The notes below the pieces were generated by a model that made no database searches, was not told where the DNA came from, and saw nothing but the letters and a program-made list of their open reading frames with translations. Below, piece after piece: positions 26,478 through 37,019 of a stretch of 47,500 nt of DNA. Source of the stretch: Saprospiraceae bacterium (GTDB lineage: Bacteria > Bacteroidota > Bacteroidia > Chitinophagales > Saprospiraceae); the NCBI GenBank assembly GCA_016715405.1, contig JADKAE010000022.1:1-47500 (forward strand). Reading direction: 5' to 3'. The translations under genes were made by a program, and so were the position numbers. Each line of letters starts with the position of its first letter. Position 1 is the stretch's first letter.

Positions 26478-28156
26478 CCGTGCAAATCCCGGATTAGCTT
26501 CATCGCCTTTTCGCGCACCTCCTGCCAGCCTTGTTCCAGACTTTCATTCCAATGAAGTTGGTCGTTCAGCCGGATGGTGTCAATCAGCGTATCCAAAAAG
26601 CGTTCGTAGTCATGCGGGCTAAACCCGCCGTGTTTGGCGTTTTTGGGGTGTACCAATTCCACAAAATGTTCACTCCGCTGGTCCAGGTCGAGCAATAGAT
26701 CAATAGCCATCTGCAACATCGAGGATTGGCGCCGGGCAGTATCACTGAAAAAATCGCCGTAAGATTTACCATTGGGCAATTTTACACCATAAAAGGCCTG
26801 GTAAAAGTCGCGCACAAATTCCCGGTTATTAGCCAGACAGCGCCGGTACGATTGCCGCACGGGGCTCACATCTTCATTAAAGGAACGGGTAAGCGGCGTC
26901 AGCTTGCGGAGCAGGGCGTGCAGGTTGGGAAAAGCCTTTTTCCGCTCCTCGAGGTCGGGCTGCAACAACTGCCTGATGATATCGGAAATGGGATGTGTTG
27001 GTAATACCGCCAGCTTCGCGGCTATGGCTTTTTCATCAAATTCCAGTTTCCTTCGGTTTTCTAAAATGTCATACAGTTTTTTACCGCTATAGAGATCTTC
27101 TCCTGTCAATATCTTGTAGCCGATAAGTCCGATAGAATAAAGATCGGAAAGGCACATGGCGTCGAGATCGAGGGTCTCCCCGTCTGCTCTGAACAATTCA
27201 GGACTACCGTATTGACAAACGTCGAGATAGCGGTTGAAGGTACGTTCCCCTGGGTATTCTGCTTTCGAAGGCCTATTACCCTGGTTGCGGGTAGCAGTAA
27301 TTTTGATAAGGTCAAACGGCGAGATCATGATCTGCCATTCGTCGTCGATATATATTTTGGAAGGCCGCACATTGGTATGCAAAATGCGCTTGTGGCGCAG
27401 ATAATCGAGCGCATCCGTAAGTTGGTAAAGCCAGTCGATGGTTTGGGAAACAGAGCGTGGCCCGACGATGCGAAGCGCATTGGGCAGGTTGTCGCCGTAT
27501 ACGAATTCGGTAATGACAAAAAAAGGAAAGCGATCAATTTCGGAGTCGAGCAATTTGATCACGTTGCGATGGCGCAAATCGGTGAGCATTTCGATTTCCT
27601 GCTTGGCATGTTCATCGATATGAGGCATTTTAATCATCATAGCAATAGCGTGCCGGCGCATGCCCGGGTTAAATAAACGGTAGATGATCGAGGAATTGCC
27701 CTCCACTTTTCCCCAGGCTTCGTCTCTTTGGTAGTGTTTGGCTAACAGGCGCAGGTCGAGGATTTTGTGCATCACCTGGTCGCGATCGCTGATACTGTTG
27801 AGGAAATCCGCTTCGCCCCGAAGATCGAAATATTGCCCCAAGACGTTTCTCCTGAAGTCCACGAGGGTTTTCTGGTAGTCGAAACTGATCTGATTGCGCA
27901 TAATAAGGGCTTCGGGGCCGATGCGCTGTGCTTTTTCATCGGTTTCAAGTCCCGACAACCTGCTTTTTACCCGGGCCAGTTCAAAGTCGATTTCTTCAAA
28001 ACAATCCAGGAATGACGAAAACCGGTCCAGCGATTCTTGTAGTTTGCCCTGCTCAAATAGCCGCTCGATTTGGCTTGTCGCTTTAGCTTCAGACGCATCT
28101 GCCTGCGGGCCGTCCGGCTTAATATTCTTTGTATCCGAAGTCGCTTTTTTGGCCAT
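26471..28156 (-). CDS. EAD11 - pseudokinase - globin fusion protein
   Basis: The 561-residue protein appears to have three parts. Residues about 27-105 match effector-associated domain 11 (LFEQGKLQESL, RLSGLETDEKA, RNQI), a small helical adaptor of prokaryotic conflict systems. Residues about 148-415 form a Ser/Thr kinase fold with Lys176 (AIAMMIK), HRNVIKLLD, YGSPELF and DLYSIGLIGYKILTG. The catalytic HRD is HTN (260-262), DFG is PFD (280-282) and the Gly-loop is degenerate, so it should be a pseudokinase. Residues about 430-561 read as a globin: B10 Tyr452 in DFYQAFY, CD1 Phe469/470, E7 Gln477 in RRQSSML, F8 His509 in KHGGFSPHDYERF, then a W-x-E helix. It starts 6 bases after the NUDIX gene, implying an operon. 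The globin and EAD11 calls come from motif reading only. Confidence 0.75.
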   Translation of the reverse strand: MAKKATSDTKNIKPDGPQADASEAKATSQIERLFEQGKLQESLDRFSSFLDCFEEIDFELARVKSRLSGLETDEKAQRIGPEALIMRNQISFDYQKTLVDFRRNVLGQYFDLRGEADFLNSISDRDQVMHKILDLRLLAKHYQRDEAWGKVEGNSSIIYRLFNPGMRRHAIAMMIKMPHIDEHAKQEIEMLTDLRHRNVIKLLDSEIDRFPFFVITEFVYGDNLPNALRIVGPRSVSQTIDWLYQLTDALDYLRHKRILHTNVRPSKIYIDDEWQIMISPFDLIKITATRNQGNRPSKAEYPGERTFNRYLDVCQYGSPELFRADGETLDLDAMCLSDLYSIGLIGYKILTGEDLYSGKKLYDILENRRKLEFDEKAIAAKLAVLPTHPISDIIRQLLQPDLEERKKAFPNLHALLRKLTPLTRSFNEDVSPVRQSYRRCLANNREFVRDFYQAFYGVKLPNGKSYGDFFSDTARRQSSMLQMAIDLLLDLDQRSEHFVELVHPKNAKHGGFSPHDYERFLDTLIDTIRLNDQLHWNESLEQGWQEVREKAMKLIRDLHGE

Positions 28157-28162
28157 AGAAGA

Positions 28163-28723
28163 TCAACTTAACTTTACCATTGCAAAATAACGCAATAAGG
28201 CATTCACAGTATGCGGATGCTCGAATTCGCCTGCCAGCCAGCGACGGTACACCTCGTCTACGGGCATAGCTACCACCTCTACCGCCTCGCTGGGATCTAA
28301 CTTTTGCTGCGCACCGAGCGACACCCCTTCCACATACCAATGATGGATGTAATTATTCATAAAAACCGGGTTGGAAGCCACTACTCCCAGGTAATGCCAC
28401 AAATCGCCGCTATACCCGGTTTCTTCTTCCAATTCACGACGGGCAGCGGCGCCATGGTCTTCGCCGGGGTCTACTACGCCGCCCGGCAATTCGAGGGTAT
28501 AGCTACCCGTGCCAAACCGGTATTGCCGCACAAACAAAACTTCCCCCGCCGTAGTTACCGCCACCACATTAACCGAGTCGGGCGACTCCAGTACAATCAT
28601 GGTTTCGCGATGCCCGTTGCGGGGGTTTTCCATTTCGTCGTAGCGAAGCGAAAATATCCGGTAATCCGGCCCCGGCGTGCTCCGAAGCCGACGCCATTGG
28701 GCGCTGTTGTGGTGTGGATCCAT
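28163..28723 (-). CDS. NUDIX hydrolase (ADP-ribose pyrophosphatase-like)
   Basis: NUDIX enzymes hydrolyse nucleoside diphosphates linked to another group. The 186-residue protein has a complete Nudix box from Gly81 to Tyr104 (GGVVDPGED, then RRELEEETGY with Glu97, Glu100 and Glu101 for Mg). The upstream VRQYRFG and a fold typical of ADP-ribose pyrophosphatases suggest ADP-ribose or a nucleotide sugar as substrate. It is the first gene of a likely two-gene operon with the EAD11-pseudokinase-globin gene. A mirrored 7-bp repeat lies directly upstream. Confidence 0.9.
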   Translation of the reverse strand: MDPHHNSAQWRRLRSTPGPDYRIFSLRYDEMENPRNGHRETMIVLESPDSVNVVAVTTAGEVLFVRQYRFGTGSYTLELPGGVVDPGEDHGAAARRELEEETGYSGDLWHYLGVVASNPVFMNNYIHHWYVEGVSLGAQQKLDPSEAVEVVAMPVDEVYRRWLAGEFEHPHTVNALLRYFAMVKLS

Positions 28724-28730
28724 GTTTCAA

Positions 28731-28810
28731 TTTCGGATTTCGGATTTCGGATTGCGGATTTTTCCATGTTCAATCCGAAATCCGAAATCCGAAATCCGAA
28801 ATCCGAAATC
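28731..28810. repeat. mirrored 7-bp tandem repeat (GGATTTC / GAAATCC)
   Basis: The left arm (28731-28760) has about four GGATTTC units, the centre is TTTCCATGTTC, and the right arm (28772-28810) has about five and a half GAAATCC units. It could fold as a long near-perfect hairpin. It is the same unit as in the 3' end of the RluA-like gene. Confidence 0.9.
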
Positions 28811-28811
28811 A

Positions 28812-29788
28812 TTATTGGTCTTCCACAATAGCGTCGTCTACAATATCATTGCCGTCGCCGTCGAGGTCATCGAAGCCCTTGGTTTTGCCTTCTTTGGGAG
28901 GCGCCGGCGGTGTCGGCTCGGTTGATTTGGTTACCTTCTGGCCGCCGGTCCCATCATAATCGCCTTCTGCAAAGCGGCGGGCTTTTCAAAAAAACTATCC
29001 TTATTTTCGAGCAGGCTGTCTTTGGTATCGATGGGGTCGTGCACAAAACCGCCGGCGCCCTTGGCTTTTTGTTCGATCTCATCGCCCATTTCCTGGGCTT
29101 TTTTCAGCGTATCGTCCAAATTGCCTTCTTTGGCAGCGGCTTCCTGGGCTTTGTCTACCATTTCATTGGCTTTGTCCACCACCGAGCCCCCAAAATTTTT
29201 GGCTTTTTCCCACAAATCACCGCCGGCTTCCATCACCTTGCCGCCGATGTCTTCAACTTTGTGGATAATTTTCTCGCTGACATCTCCCGACGAATCGAAG
29301 ATCTTTCCGCTCACTTCGTTGGCTTTATCCATGACTTTGTGACCTAGCTCTTCGGCAGTCTCTATCACCCTGGCGCCGATTTGCTCAACTTTGCCCTTCA
29401 AGTCGGGTTCTTCGACCGGAGACTGGGTGGAACTGGCGGGGTCGGCTTCCAGAATCGGTTCGCCTTCTTCGCCAAACTTCGAAGTGGGGGGAGGCGTGGC
29501 CGACATAGCGCCGGGGTTTTCCGTGGATCGCTTTTCTGCGGCTTTCCAAATATCGTCCACAATGTCTTCTACAGCGCCCTTGGCCGTTTCAAAAGCAGTG
29601 CCTGCTTTGTCCATTACCTCGCCGCCGAGTTCTTCCACTTTGTTCAGGGCCTTATCCAGAATTACACCCGATTTATCTACCAGCTCTCCACCGGCTTCTT
29701 TTCCGGCTTCTACTGCTTTGTCAGCTGTTGATTTAACCACCGATTTCGCGCCGAAAAGCAGGCGCTTCAGATCATTTAACATACTCAT
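28812..29788 (-). CDS. YtxH/LEA-like amphipathic helical protein, one frameshift
   Basis: The corrected product is 325 residues. It is rich in Ala, Glu, Lys and Gly, with repeated helical words such as GGEVMDKAG, DKANEVSGK, GGKVMEAGG and KVEDIGG. This resembles late-embryogenesis-abundant or YtxH-type stress proteins and apolipoprotein-like amphipathic helices. A Pro-rich linker sits near residue 100. The C-terminus after the break has DDLDGDGNDIVDD, which resembles an EF-hand or dockerin calcium loop. The frame breaks near T4 at 28983-28986; one extra A on the coding strand gives SFFEKARRFAEGDYDG. There is no signal peptide. A stress or envelope role is possible but unproven. Confidence 0.7.
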
Positions 29789-30035
29789 ATTTTTAGTTTG
29801 GTTAATTGTGAAATAAATGGCCGGCCGGCGTTCAACGGCAACCGGTCAATCATACCAATTTTACAAATTTATACGCATATTATAAAACTTTTACGACAAG
29901 TATGCGATAAAAAGGGGTAAGCGACGGGGAATCTTGCAGAATTTGATAAAAAGAAATCAACATCTTGCCGGAAGTCTTCGTTTATTCTCTATAGACTTTA
30001 TTTCTATAATCCTACTTGAACACAACTTTTGTACT

Positions 30036-30536
30036 ATGAAAATCCTGATGGTTTGTTTGGGCAATATCTGCCGATCCCCCCTGGCAGAGGGCATTATGAA
30101 AGCCAAAGCAAAAATACACGCGCTCAACTGGGAAGTCGACTCGGCAGGCACGGGTTACTGGCATGTCGGTGAAAAACCCGATCCCCGCTCTATCGCCGTC
30201 GCCCGCCAGCACGGCATTGATATCACCGACCAACGCGCCCGGCAAATTAAACCCGCCGACCTCAACCGTTTCGATCTGGTGCTGGCCATGGACCAGTCCA
30301 ATTACCGCGATATTCTGCGCTTACAGCAGCAAGACGAAGCCCCAAAAGCAGGCATCCATATGATCATGCCTTTGGCTTACCCCAGCCAAATACAGGATGT
30401 ACCTGATCCCTACTGGGACGACAACGGCTTCAAACAAGTTTTCGACATGCTCGACGACGCCTGCGAACAAATTATTCAACGCTGGAAAGCCGGCGGGTTG
30501 CATCCCACCCCCGCCGACCATTCGCTGCAATTGTAA
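30036..30536 (+). CDS. low-molecular-weight protein tyrosine phosphatase
   Basis: The 166-residue protein starts with the P-loop CLGNICRS (Cys7, Arg13; CX5R) and has the general-acid loop VPDPYWDD, as in the LMW-PTP/arsenate reductase fold. It should remove phosphate from tyrosine or other phospho-groups in the cytoplasm. I chose the ATG at 30036 because the family starts at once with MKILMVCLGN; 34 upstream codons are unrelated. No tyrosine kinase gene is adjacent. Confidence 0.95.
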   Translation: MKILMVCLGNICRSPLAEGIMKAKAKIHALNWEVDSAGTGYWHVGEKPDPRSIAVARQHGIDITDQRARQIKPADLNRFDLVLAMDQSNYRDILRLQQQDEAPKAGIHMIMPLAYPSQIQDVPDPYWDDNGFKQVFDMLDDACEQIIQRWKAGGLHPTPADHSLQL

Positions 30537-30557
30537 TCATCCACCTATTAAAACCCC

Positions 30558-32016
30558 ATGATACGAACGCTTCTACTTTTGTTACCGGCATTTTACGCCT
30601 CCCCCGCTATAGGCCAATGGACTACAGCTACCCTTTCGCAGGCACGCTGGGACCTAGGCGTTGCCGCAGCGGGCTCTAAAGTGCTCTTCGCCGGCGGCAA
30701 AACGCTGGCAGGCACCTCGGTTATTCCTACCGACCGCGTGGATATCTACAACCGCCAATCGCTGGAGTGGACAACTGCCACGCTCTCCCAGGCCCGGGCT
30801 TTGCCTTATGCGTTGTCGCTGGGCAACAAGGCATTTTTTTGCGGCGGACTCGGCACCAACGATACCCCCACCAACCGCATCGATATCTACGACGGGGCTA
30901 CCGGCAACTGGTCGACCCACCAAATGATCCAGTCGCGCCACGATATGGCCGCCATAGCCCACAACGGCAAACTTTTGCTCGCCGGCGGGCTCTCTTCAAC
31001 CGGAGGTTACAGCAACCTGGTGGATATCTATGATGAAGCTACCAATCTATGGTCAACAGCCACGCTGTCGCAAGCCCGCGAAGTAGGCGCTGTAGTTGCT
31101 GCAGGAAATAAGGTCTTTTTCGCAGGTGGTTTTAACGGCTTTCTTTTGTTTAATACGGTTGATATCTATGATACCCAAACGGGCGCCTGGTCGACCGCTG
31201 AGATGGTCGAGGCCCGAACCAACCTGGCAGCCACCTCAGTCGGCAGCCTCGCCCTGTTCGCCGGAGGTGATTACCCTGCACAAGAACTTGACGCTTCCCT
31301 GGTAGTCGATGTTTTTAATACCCAAAACAATACCTGGAGCCAGTCGAACCTCTCCCAACAACGCGCCGGCGCTGTTGCCGCCACCATAGGCGACAGAGCC
31401 TTTTTCGCCGGCGGCTATCGCAACCTGTCTACCGGCACGGAGTTTTTTTACGACGGTGGATATTTACCAAAACGGCGCCTGGACCAGCGCTACCCTATCT
31501 CAGGAACGTATACCGCTGCAAGCCCTTCCCCTGGGAAATAAGCTTTTTTTTACCGGCGATACGTTTATTTTCGGTAGCGAAATAAATACCCAATCTATCG
31601 ACGTCTTCGACGCCAACATCGGCTGGTCGACAGCTATACTCTCCGCCCCGCGCTATTGGGCACGTAGCGCCACCGCCGGCAACCAACTGTTTATCGCCGG
31701 CGGCCTCAGCGCCGAAGGCGTGCCATCTAACGTGGTGGATATTTATACCGATCTGACGGTTGCAACCGGGGAACCGAAACACGTTCCCTGGCAATTGTAT
31801 CCAAATCCCAGCTCAGGTACGGTGACAGTCGATATTTCACCTGCCGCCTTGCCCGCCCATATCAAATTGCTCAACATCTACGGGCAGCCCCTCCATGAAT
31901 GGACTTTGACCGATCCTAAGACTACATTGGACCTGTCTGCCTTTACCCCCGGTATCTATTTTTTTAAAAACAATCAATTTCCCGACAGTTTCCACAAAAT
32001 TATTTTGTCAAAATGA
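30558..32016 (+). CDS. secreted Kelch-repeat protein with T9SS type A sorting domain; one frameshift
   Basis: The corrected product is 485 residues. A signal peptide (LLLLLPAFYASPAIGQ) is followed by about eight Kelch-type repeats of roughly 48 residues with the pattern WTTATLSQAR, then GxKVLFAGG, then VDIYD. They should form a beta-propeller. The end WQLYPNPSSGTVTVDISP and GIYFFKNNQFP is a type A T9SS domain. The break is in T7 at 31443-31449; T6 restores TEFFTTVDIYQNG. Likely a surface or secreted binding protein. It lies 22 bases after the phosphatase gene, perhaps by chance. Confidence 0.88.
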
Positions 32017-32154
32017 CGAATGACGAATGACGAATTACGAATGATATAAAAAAATATCAGCACAACTTGTCCCGGACGAAGTTCGGGATCAGCAAATCAG
32101 CATCCCGACCTCCTTCCAGTCGGTACGGGACTCCCCTTCGGTCGCATCAGCAAA
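32014..32154. repeat. repeat-rich gap between convergent surface-protein genes
   Basis: A GACGAAT tandem (32015-32043) is followed by hairpin-forming words (TCCCGGACGAAGTTCGGGA) and two ATCAGCAAATCA copies. There is no gene; it may end both converging transcripts. Confidence 0.65.
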
Positions 32155-35100
32155 TCACCTAACCACCACCTTCCCACGGCCCATACGACCTCCGGCGCTA
32201 ATCCGGTATTGGTACATACCCGGCGCCATATTGCCGCAATCTACCTTTACCTGCCTGCCTTCAAATGACCGCGCCCACAACAATTGCCCCGATATGCCGT
32301 ACCATTCCAGCCTGCCGCCGGAAATGGCATCGTCTATTTGGAAATACACATACTCGCCGGCAGGATTGGGGAATACCACCACAGGCAACGGAAATTCTGG
32401 CATGCCGGTACTCGTCACAAAATCTTCGCCGATCTGGTGCACGGTGGTATTCGTGATCACCGGTTCATTAAAATCAAAATAAATGCCGGCCTTGTTTTGG
32501 ATTTGCGTGCCAATGGGCAGGTCGGGCAGCTGATCGACGCGGAAACGGATGAAACCCTGCGATGCATCGAAATTCGTAGTACTATCGGGCAATATTATCG
32601 GGTCGAGTGTAAATACCAGTGTTCGCTCGCCTTCGATATCCCAGGTGTAGGCGTGACTGGCTACCGACGGCCGCACCGTCGTCAGATCGAGAAATGGCGA
32701 TAAAGTATCGCGAATGACGACCCGGAAGGCCGTGTCGGTACCCGTATTTTGGAAACGGATCAAATATTCCAGATCGGTGTTGGCTTCTATGTAAAACCCG
32801 CTGCCATAACCTGTCGGGTATCCCTGTTTGTCATTGGGATCCCAGGAACCCACGTTTTCCCGGCAATCGACGTCGATAAACGGATCGGCATCGTCGAGGG
32901 AGAATTGGTTGACAAATCCAGTGCTGAATACGCCACCCTGGTTGGTACCGCAGCCCTCAACAGTGGCACTCGGCGCCGATTCGCCAGGGTGATAGGGGGT
33001 CTGCTCCACCTCTACGCGATAGGTGGCGCCATTGGCGGGGAGGGTCAACTCATAGAATTCACCGCTTTCCAATAATACGGTATCGGGCAGGCTCATGAGC
33101 ATCACGCCGTCTTCTACTACAATGAAATTGCTGGCAGAGCTCATGTCGCTGCTGCCTACGTTAGTAATTCTGAATTGCACTTCGTTACCCGCACAGGTGG
33201 CGTTGACGGCCAGGCTGGCGCCCGACCACAACGGATCGGGGTCGTCACACGGTTCGTCGGGGTAGATGTGGGCTTCCACGCAATGCGTTTGGCCCAACAC
33301 AGCGCTGCAACTCAGCGACAATACCACCGTAAAGGCCCCGCATTGACCGGGCGCTAAGTCGCCCAGGTCAAAACGAAGTACATTACCCTGTATTCCGGCA
33401 AGCGGAATAGACGAATAGAAATAGGAAAAGAAGGGATCTATGGTGATTTCAACGTATGAATTGGGGGCTGTCTCGGTGCCTTCGTTGCAGTAGTTGACGT
33501 AGTAGTAATTGTTAAAACAACGCCTCAGCAGTGGAGTGGAAATATCGACAGTCAATGACGCACAAGATTCAACTGGGGTGGCAGGTATGTCCAACACCTG
33601 GCTTTCTCCGGGCTGCAACAGGGCTACCGAATAGATCGCCTGGCAAAAGTCCCACAAAGCTACCGGCGGTAATAAGCTTACTTCGTAGTTGCCTATTGGC
33701 AATTCAGCGCCGTAAAACCCGTTGGAGTCAGTCACCCGGTGATACACATTTTGCCCGTTGTCGAAACGAACCATCCAGTCCGCCAAACCAACTTCAGCGT
33801 CGTCAGCGCAATTGGCGTTGAGGTCTTCGAAAACCCTGCCCGACAATTGCGTACAGCTAGAAGGATCTATGCTCAGATATATGGAATCGGATAAGCTACA
33901 ACCGCTTGGAGGGTCAAAAACATCAATGTAGTACCACCCGCTTTGGTTGGCAGGAATGACGTATTGATTCTCTATATGACCATCGGGGTATGTCCAGAAG
34001 GATTGCAATAAGGGGTGATTCTGATTTGAGACCCCCAACGTGTAGTCGGTACAACTGAACATATTAACCATAATCAAATTCTCAAGAGGACTGGGTTGCA
34101 CCACCACGATATCGGTAGCCTCACAATCAGGCAGCGTCTGGTTGAATACCCGCAACAAATAAGTGCCGGGCTCGCTCGCCTGGATGGTCGGCGAGTTGCC
34201 GAGCAAACCTCCGGGCCCCGTCCATTCGTACACAATATCCGGCCCTGAACTGGACCCGGTAGCGTCGAGCGTTATTATCTCACCGGGGCAATTTATGGTG
34301 ACAAGTCCGGGCCCTGCCTCTGCCAACAAGGTACTTTGTACTTCTACCGTAGCGCTGCCCATACACCCATTGGCGTCGGCAACGATTATGGTATAGACGC
34401 CAGGAAAGACTATCACATTCGGCGTAGTACCGATGTTAGCCCCAAACTGATCTGCCCAAAAATAAGTGTAGGGAGCTGTGCCGCCTGATATCAATCCCGG
34501 CCCTATGGTGACAGGTTCATTGGGGCAATCCGTCGTGTAGGTCCCGGGAATATCGATAAACAAGGGAGCGGGCGGAACAATATTCACGCATTCTGTTGCA
34601 ATACACCCGTTATTGATATTTTCAACCGTCACACAATAGGAGCCTGGCCACTGCAACGTAACGGTAGAACCGGCAGCCCCATTGCTCCAGTAATATTGAT
34701 AATTGGGTTCGTTAGGAGGTAATGCGACGACTATTGCCGGCTGCCCCGCGCAACCCAGCGGCGTATTGATATTCACGACAATTTGGGGCACAGCCGTATC
34801 CTCCAGCACATCCACATACACACCCGATACGCAGCCGTTGGCGTCGGTTACTTCTAGCAGGTACGTCCCAGGTATGGAAACAGTGGGGTTTGTTGCTGTT
34901 GAGAATAACTGATTAAATGGATCGTACCATCTGCACATCAAAAGGCGCCGCACCCGAAACGGTGCAATTGAGTATCAATTCGGGCTGTACGCAAGTGAGT
35001 ACGTTCACCCCATTGCATGAAATAAGGGGTCCTGTAACGGGATCCTGTGTTAATTCAGTCGTGCAGGTTGGTTCGTCTATATCCCTGAAAATAATAGTCA

Positions 35101-35368
35101 CCGCCCCGTCTACCACCTGAAAAGGCCCAAGAACTTGCGCCTGGCCATAAAGACCACTGCTTATATCCGTGCCGCCCACACTGGCAATCCAGCCTGGCCC
35201 CACATCAGTCCCCACAACCGTAACCGTTGCCGTAAAGAGGTCGTCGCCGGGGTCAGTTGGAGTTGAATTATTATTGCATTCGGCGATTACCAGATTCGTC
35301 ATAATCGAGCATTGGCTCCAGGCTGCCAAGGGAACGAGCATAAAGGCTATCAGTAGCAGTTTATTCAT
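32155..35368 (-). CDS. large secreted protein with SprB-like repeats, SdrD-type domain, DUF7619-like region and T9SS type A domain; one frameshift
   Basis: The corrected product is 1,070 residues with a signal peptide (LLLIAFMLVPLAAWSQ). Several PKD/SprB-like modules follow (GTYLLEVTDANGC, GGTAPYTYFWADQ, GVYTIIVADANGC), then an SdrD B-like domain (LSGRVFEDLNANCADD, VTDSNGFYGAELPIG) and a DUF7619-like region with GSWDPNDKQGYPTG and YLIRFQNTGTDTAFRVVIRD. It ends VVFPNPAGEYVYF and GMYQYRISAGG, a type A CTD. One extra base at about 34930 breaks the frame; removing it gives APFDVQWYDPFNQ. A large surface or matrix protein, probably exported by T9SS. Confidence 0.88.
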
Positions 35369-35442
35369 GGTATTTCCTTTTTTATTTTGATGATACAAAT
35401 ATTCACCCTGTGCCGCACTAAGCCAAACACATTTTTTTGAAT

Positions 35443-35523
35443 TTGTAGATTCTATTTTTTTATATTAAATTTTAAAATTCTACAAATCAATTTTTTATAA
35501 AAAATAAGTATTATAATTGTAGA
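35443..35523. promoter_or_regulatory. three TTGTAGA sites in a divergent AT-rich promoter region
   Basis: TTGTAGA occurs at 35443-35449 and 35517-35523 and inverted (TCTACAA) at 35479-35485. The first pair forms an inverted repeat and the two direct copies are 74 bases apart. The pattern could be an operator between the divergent DUF7619-type gene and the next gene. It is not proven. Confidence 0.4.
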
Positions 35524-35544
35524 ACGAATAAAATAAATTTATTT

Positions 35545-36944
35545 TTGAAAGAAAACCAATTACTATATACGCTGGTAATACAATTGGCGCCCAAAGACCG
35601 GCGCAGGGCGCGTTTGTTCCTGCAAAGCCCCTATTTCAACCAACGCGGAGATGTAGTCAGGTTGTTCGACCACCTCGAAGAGCGGCTGCACGTGTTGAAT
35701 CTGGAATTGGACAAAAAAGTATTATTCCTCGCTGTTTACCCAGGCGAGCCTTATTCCGACCAAAAACTAAGGCTTGTTCAGAGCTACCTGCTTAAATTAC
35801 TGGAAGAATGGCTGTCGCAAGAAGAATGGCGCGCTACCTCCCCGGCTCAAATTTACCTGCTGCCCGCCGCCTACCGCAAACGCGAGTTGCACACACACAG
35901 TAGTAAATCCCTGCGCCAGGCCGCCATAATACTCGAAAATCACCCCTGGCGCAACGAAACCTACTACCGCAGCGCCTATGCCCTCGAAAACGAACAATAC
36001 CAGCGAAGCCTCGCCGCCGGCCGCTCGCAGGCGCTCAACCTGCAAATACTGGAGAACCACCTGCAAATAGCCACCTTGTCGGCCAGGCTCCGCCAGGCCT
36101 GCTTTACAATGGCCCACAGCGCCATTTTCCAGGCCGACTATCATATCCCCATGCTCGAAGCCTTACTGCTCGAAGCGCGGCAACCACAATACGGCGATAT
36201 TCCCGCTGTTTCCCTATATTTCCTTTGCTACCAGGCGCTTTATCTGCCTCCCGACGAAAGACGCTTTGCCGATTTCCACCAGGCCTTGCTGACCCATTTC
36301 GAACAATTCCCGCCCGATGAAATGCGCGACCTGTTCCTGCTGGCCATCAATTATTGCATCCGGCAAATCAACGACAACCGCGAAGCTTACCTGGCCGAAG
36401 CGCTCCATTTGTATAAAAAAGGACTCGAAAGCGAACTGCTGCTGGAAGGTGGCCGCATCTCTCGTTTTACCTACAACAACGCTACAGGTATTGCCCTTCG
36501 ACTGAAAGACTGGACCTGGGCCGATTGGCTGGTGCATTCCTACCGCGACAAGCTCGACCCCGCACATCGCGACGCCACATACAGCCTCAACGCAGCCAGA
36601 CTCCACTACGCCCAGCAACACTACCGCGAAGCTATGCTGTTGCTTCAAAAAGCAGATTACAAGGACGTTATCCACAACCTCACCGCCCGTACCCTACAAC
36701 TCAAAATCTATTTCGAACTCCAGGAATATGACCTGCTCGATGCCCATCTGAAAAATATGTATACCTATCTGCGACGCAACAGACTTATCGGATACCACCA
36801 ACACAATTACCTCAATATCGCAAAATGGACCCAGCGAATAATGACCGCCAACCTGAACGACCCGCTCGAAAAAGAAAAATTCGCCGCGGAATCGAACAAG
36901 AAGAACCCCTCACCGAAAAACACTGGCTCTTGCAACAGTTATGA
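35545..36944 (+). CDS. conserved hypothetical helical protein, one frameshift near the end
   Basis: The protein is about 466 residues and nearly all helical, with pairs of helices that look TPR-like. The N-terminus LAPKDRRRARLFLQSPYFNQR is a recognisable start of a family seen in Saprospiria-type genomes, whose function is unknown. It has no signal peptide. Only a TTG (35545) is available as an early start, immediately beside the -7-like TATTTTTG, so the true start is uncertain. Near 36891 one missing A shifts the frame; with it the protein ends EIEQEEPLTEKHWLLQQL at 36942-36944. The PBP1A gene follows. Confidence 0.75.
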
Positions 36945-37019
36945 CCATACGGTTTTAGTATATTTACGCCGTGATTGTTGCGGCTCTTAATTCCCCGCTT
37001 TCACCATACCAAAAAAACT

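Noticed and set aside
28677..28959. Plus-strand open frames with SDFGFRIS and NPKSEIRNP peptides
   Set aside because: The peptides are translations of the mirrored GGATTTC repeat and have no other coding support.
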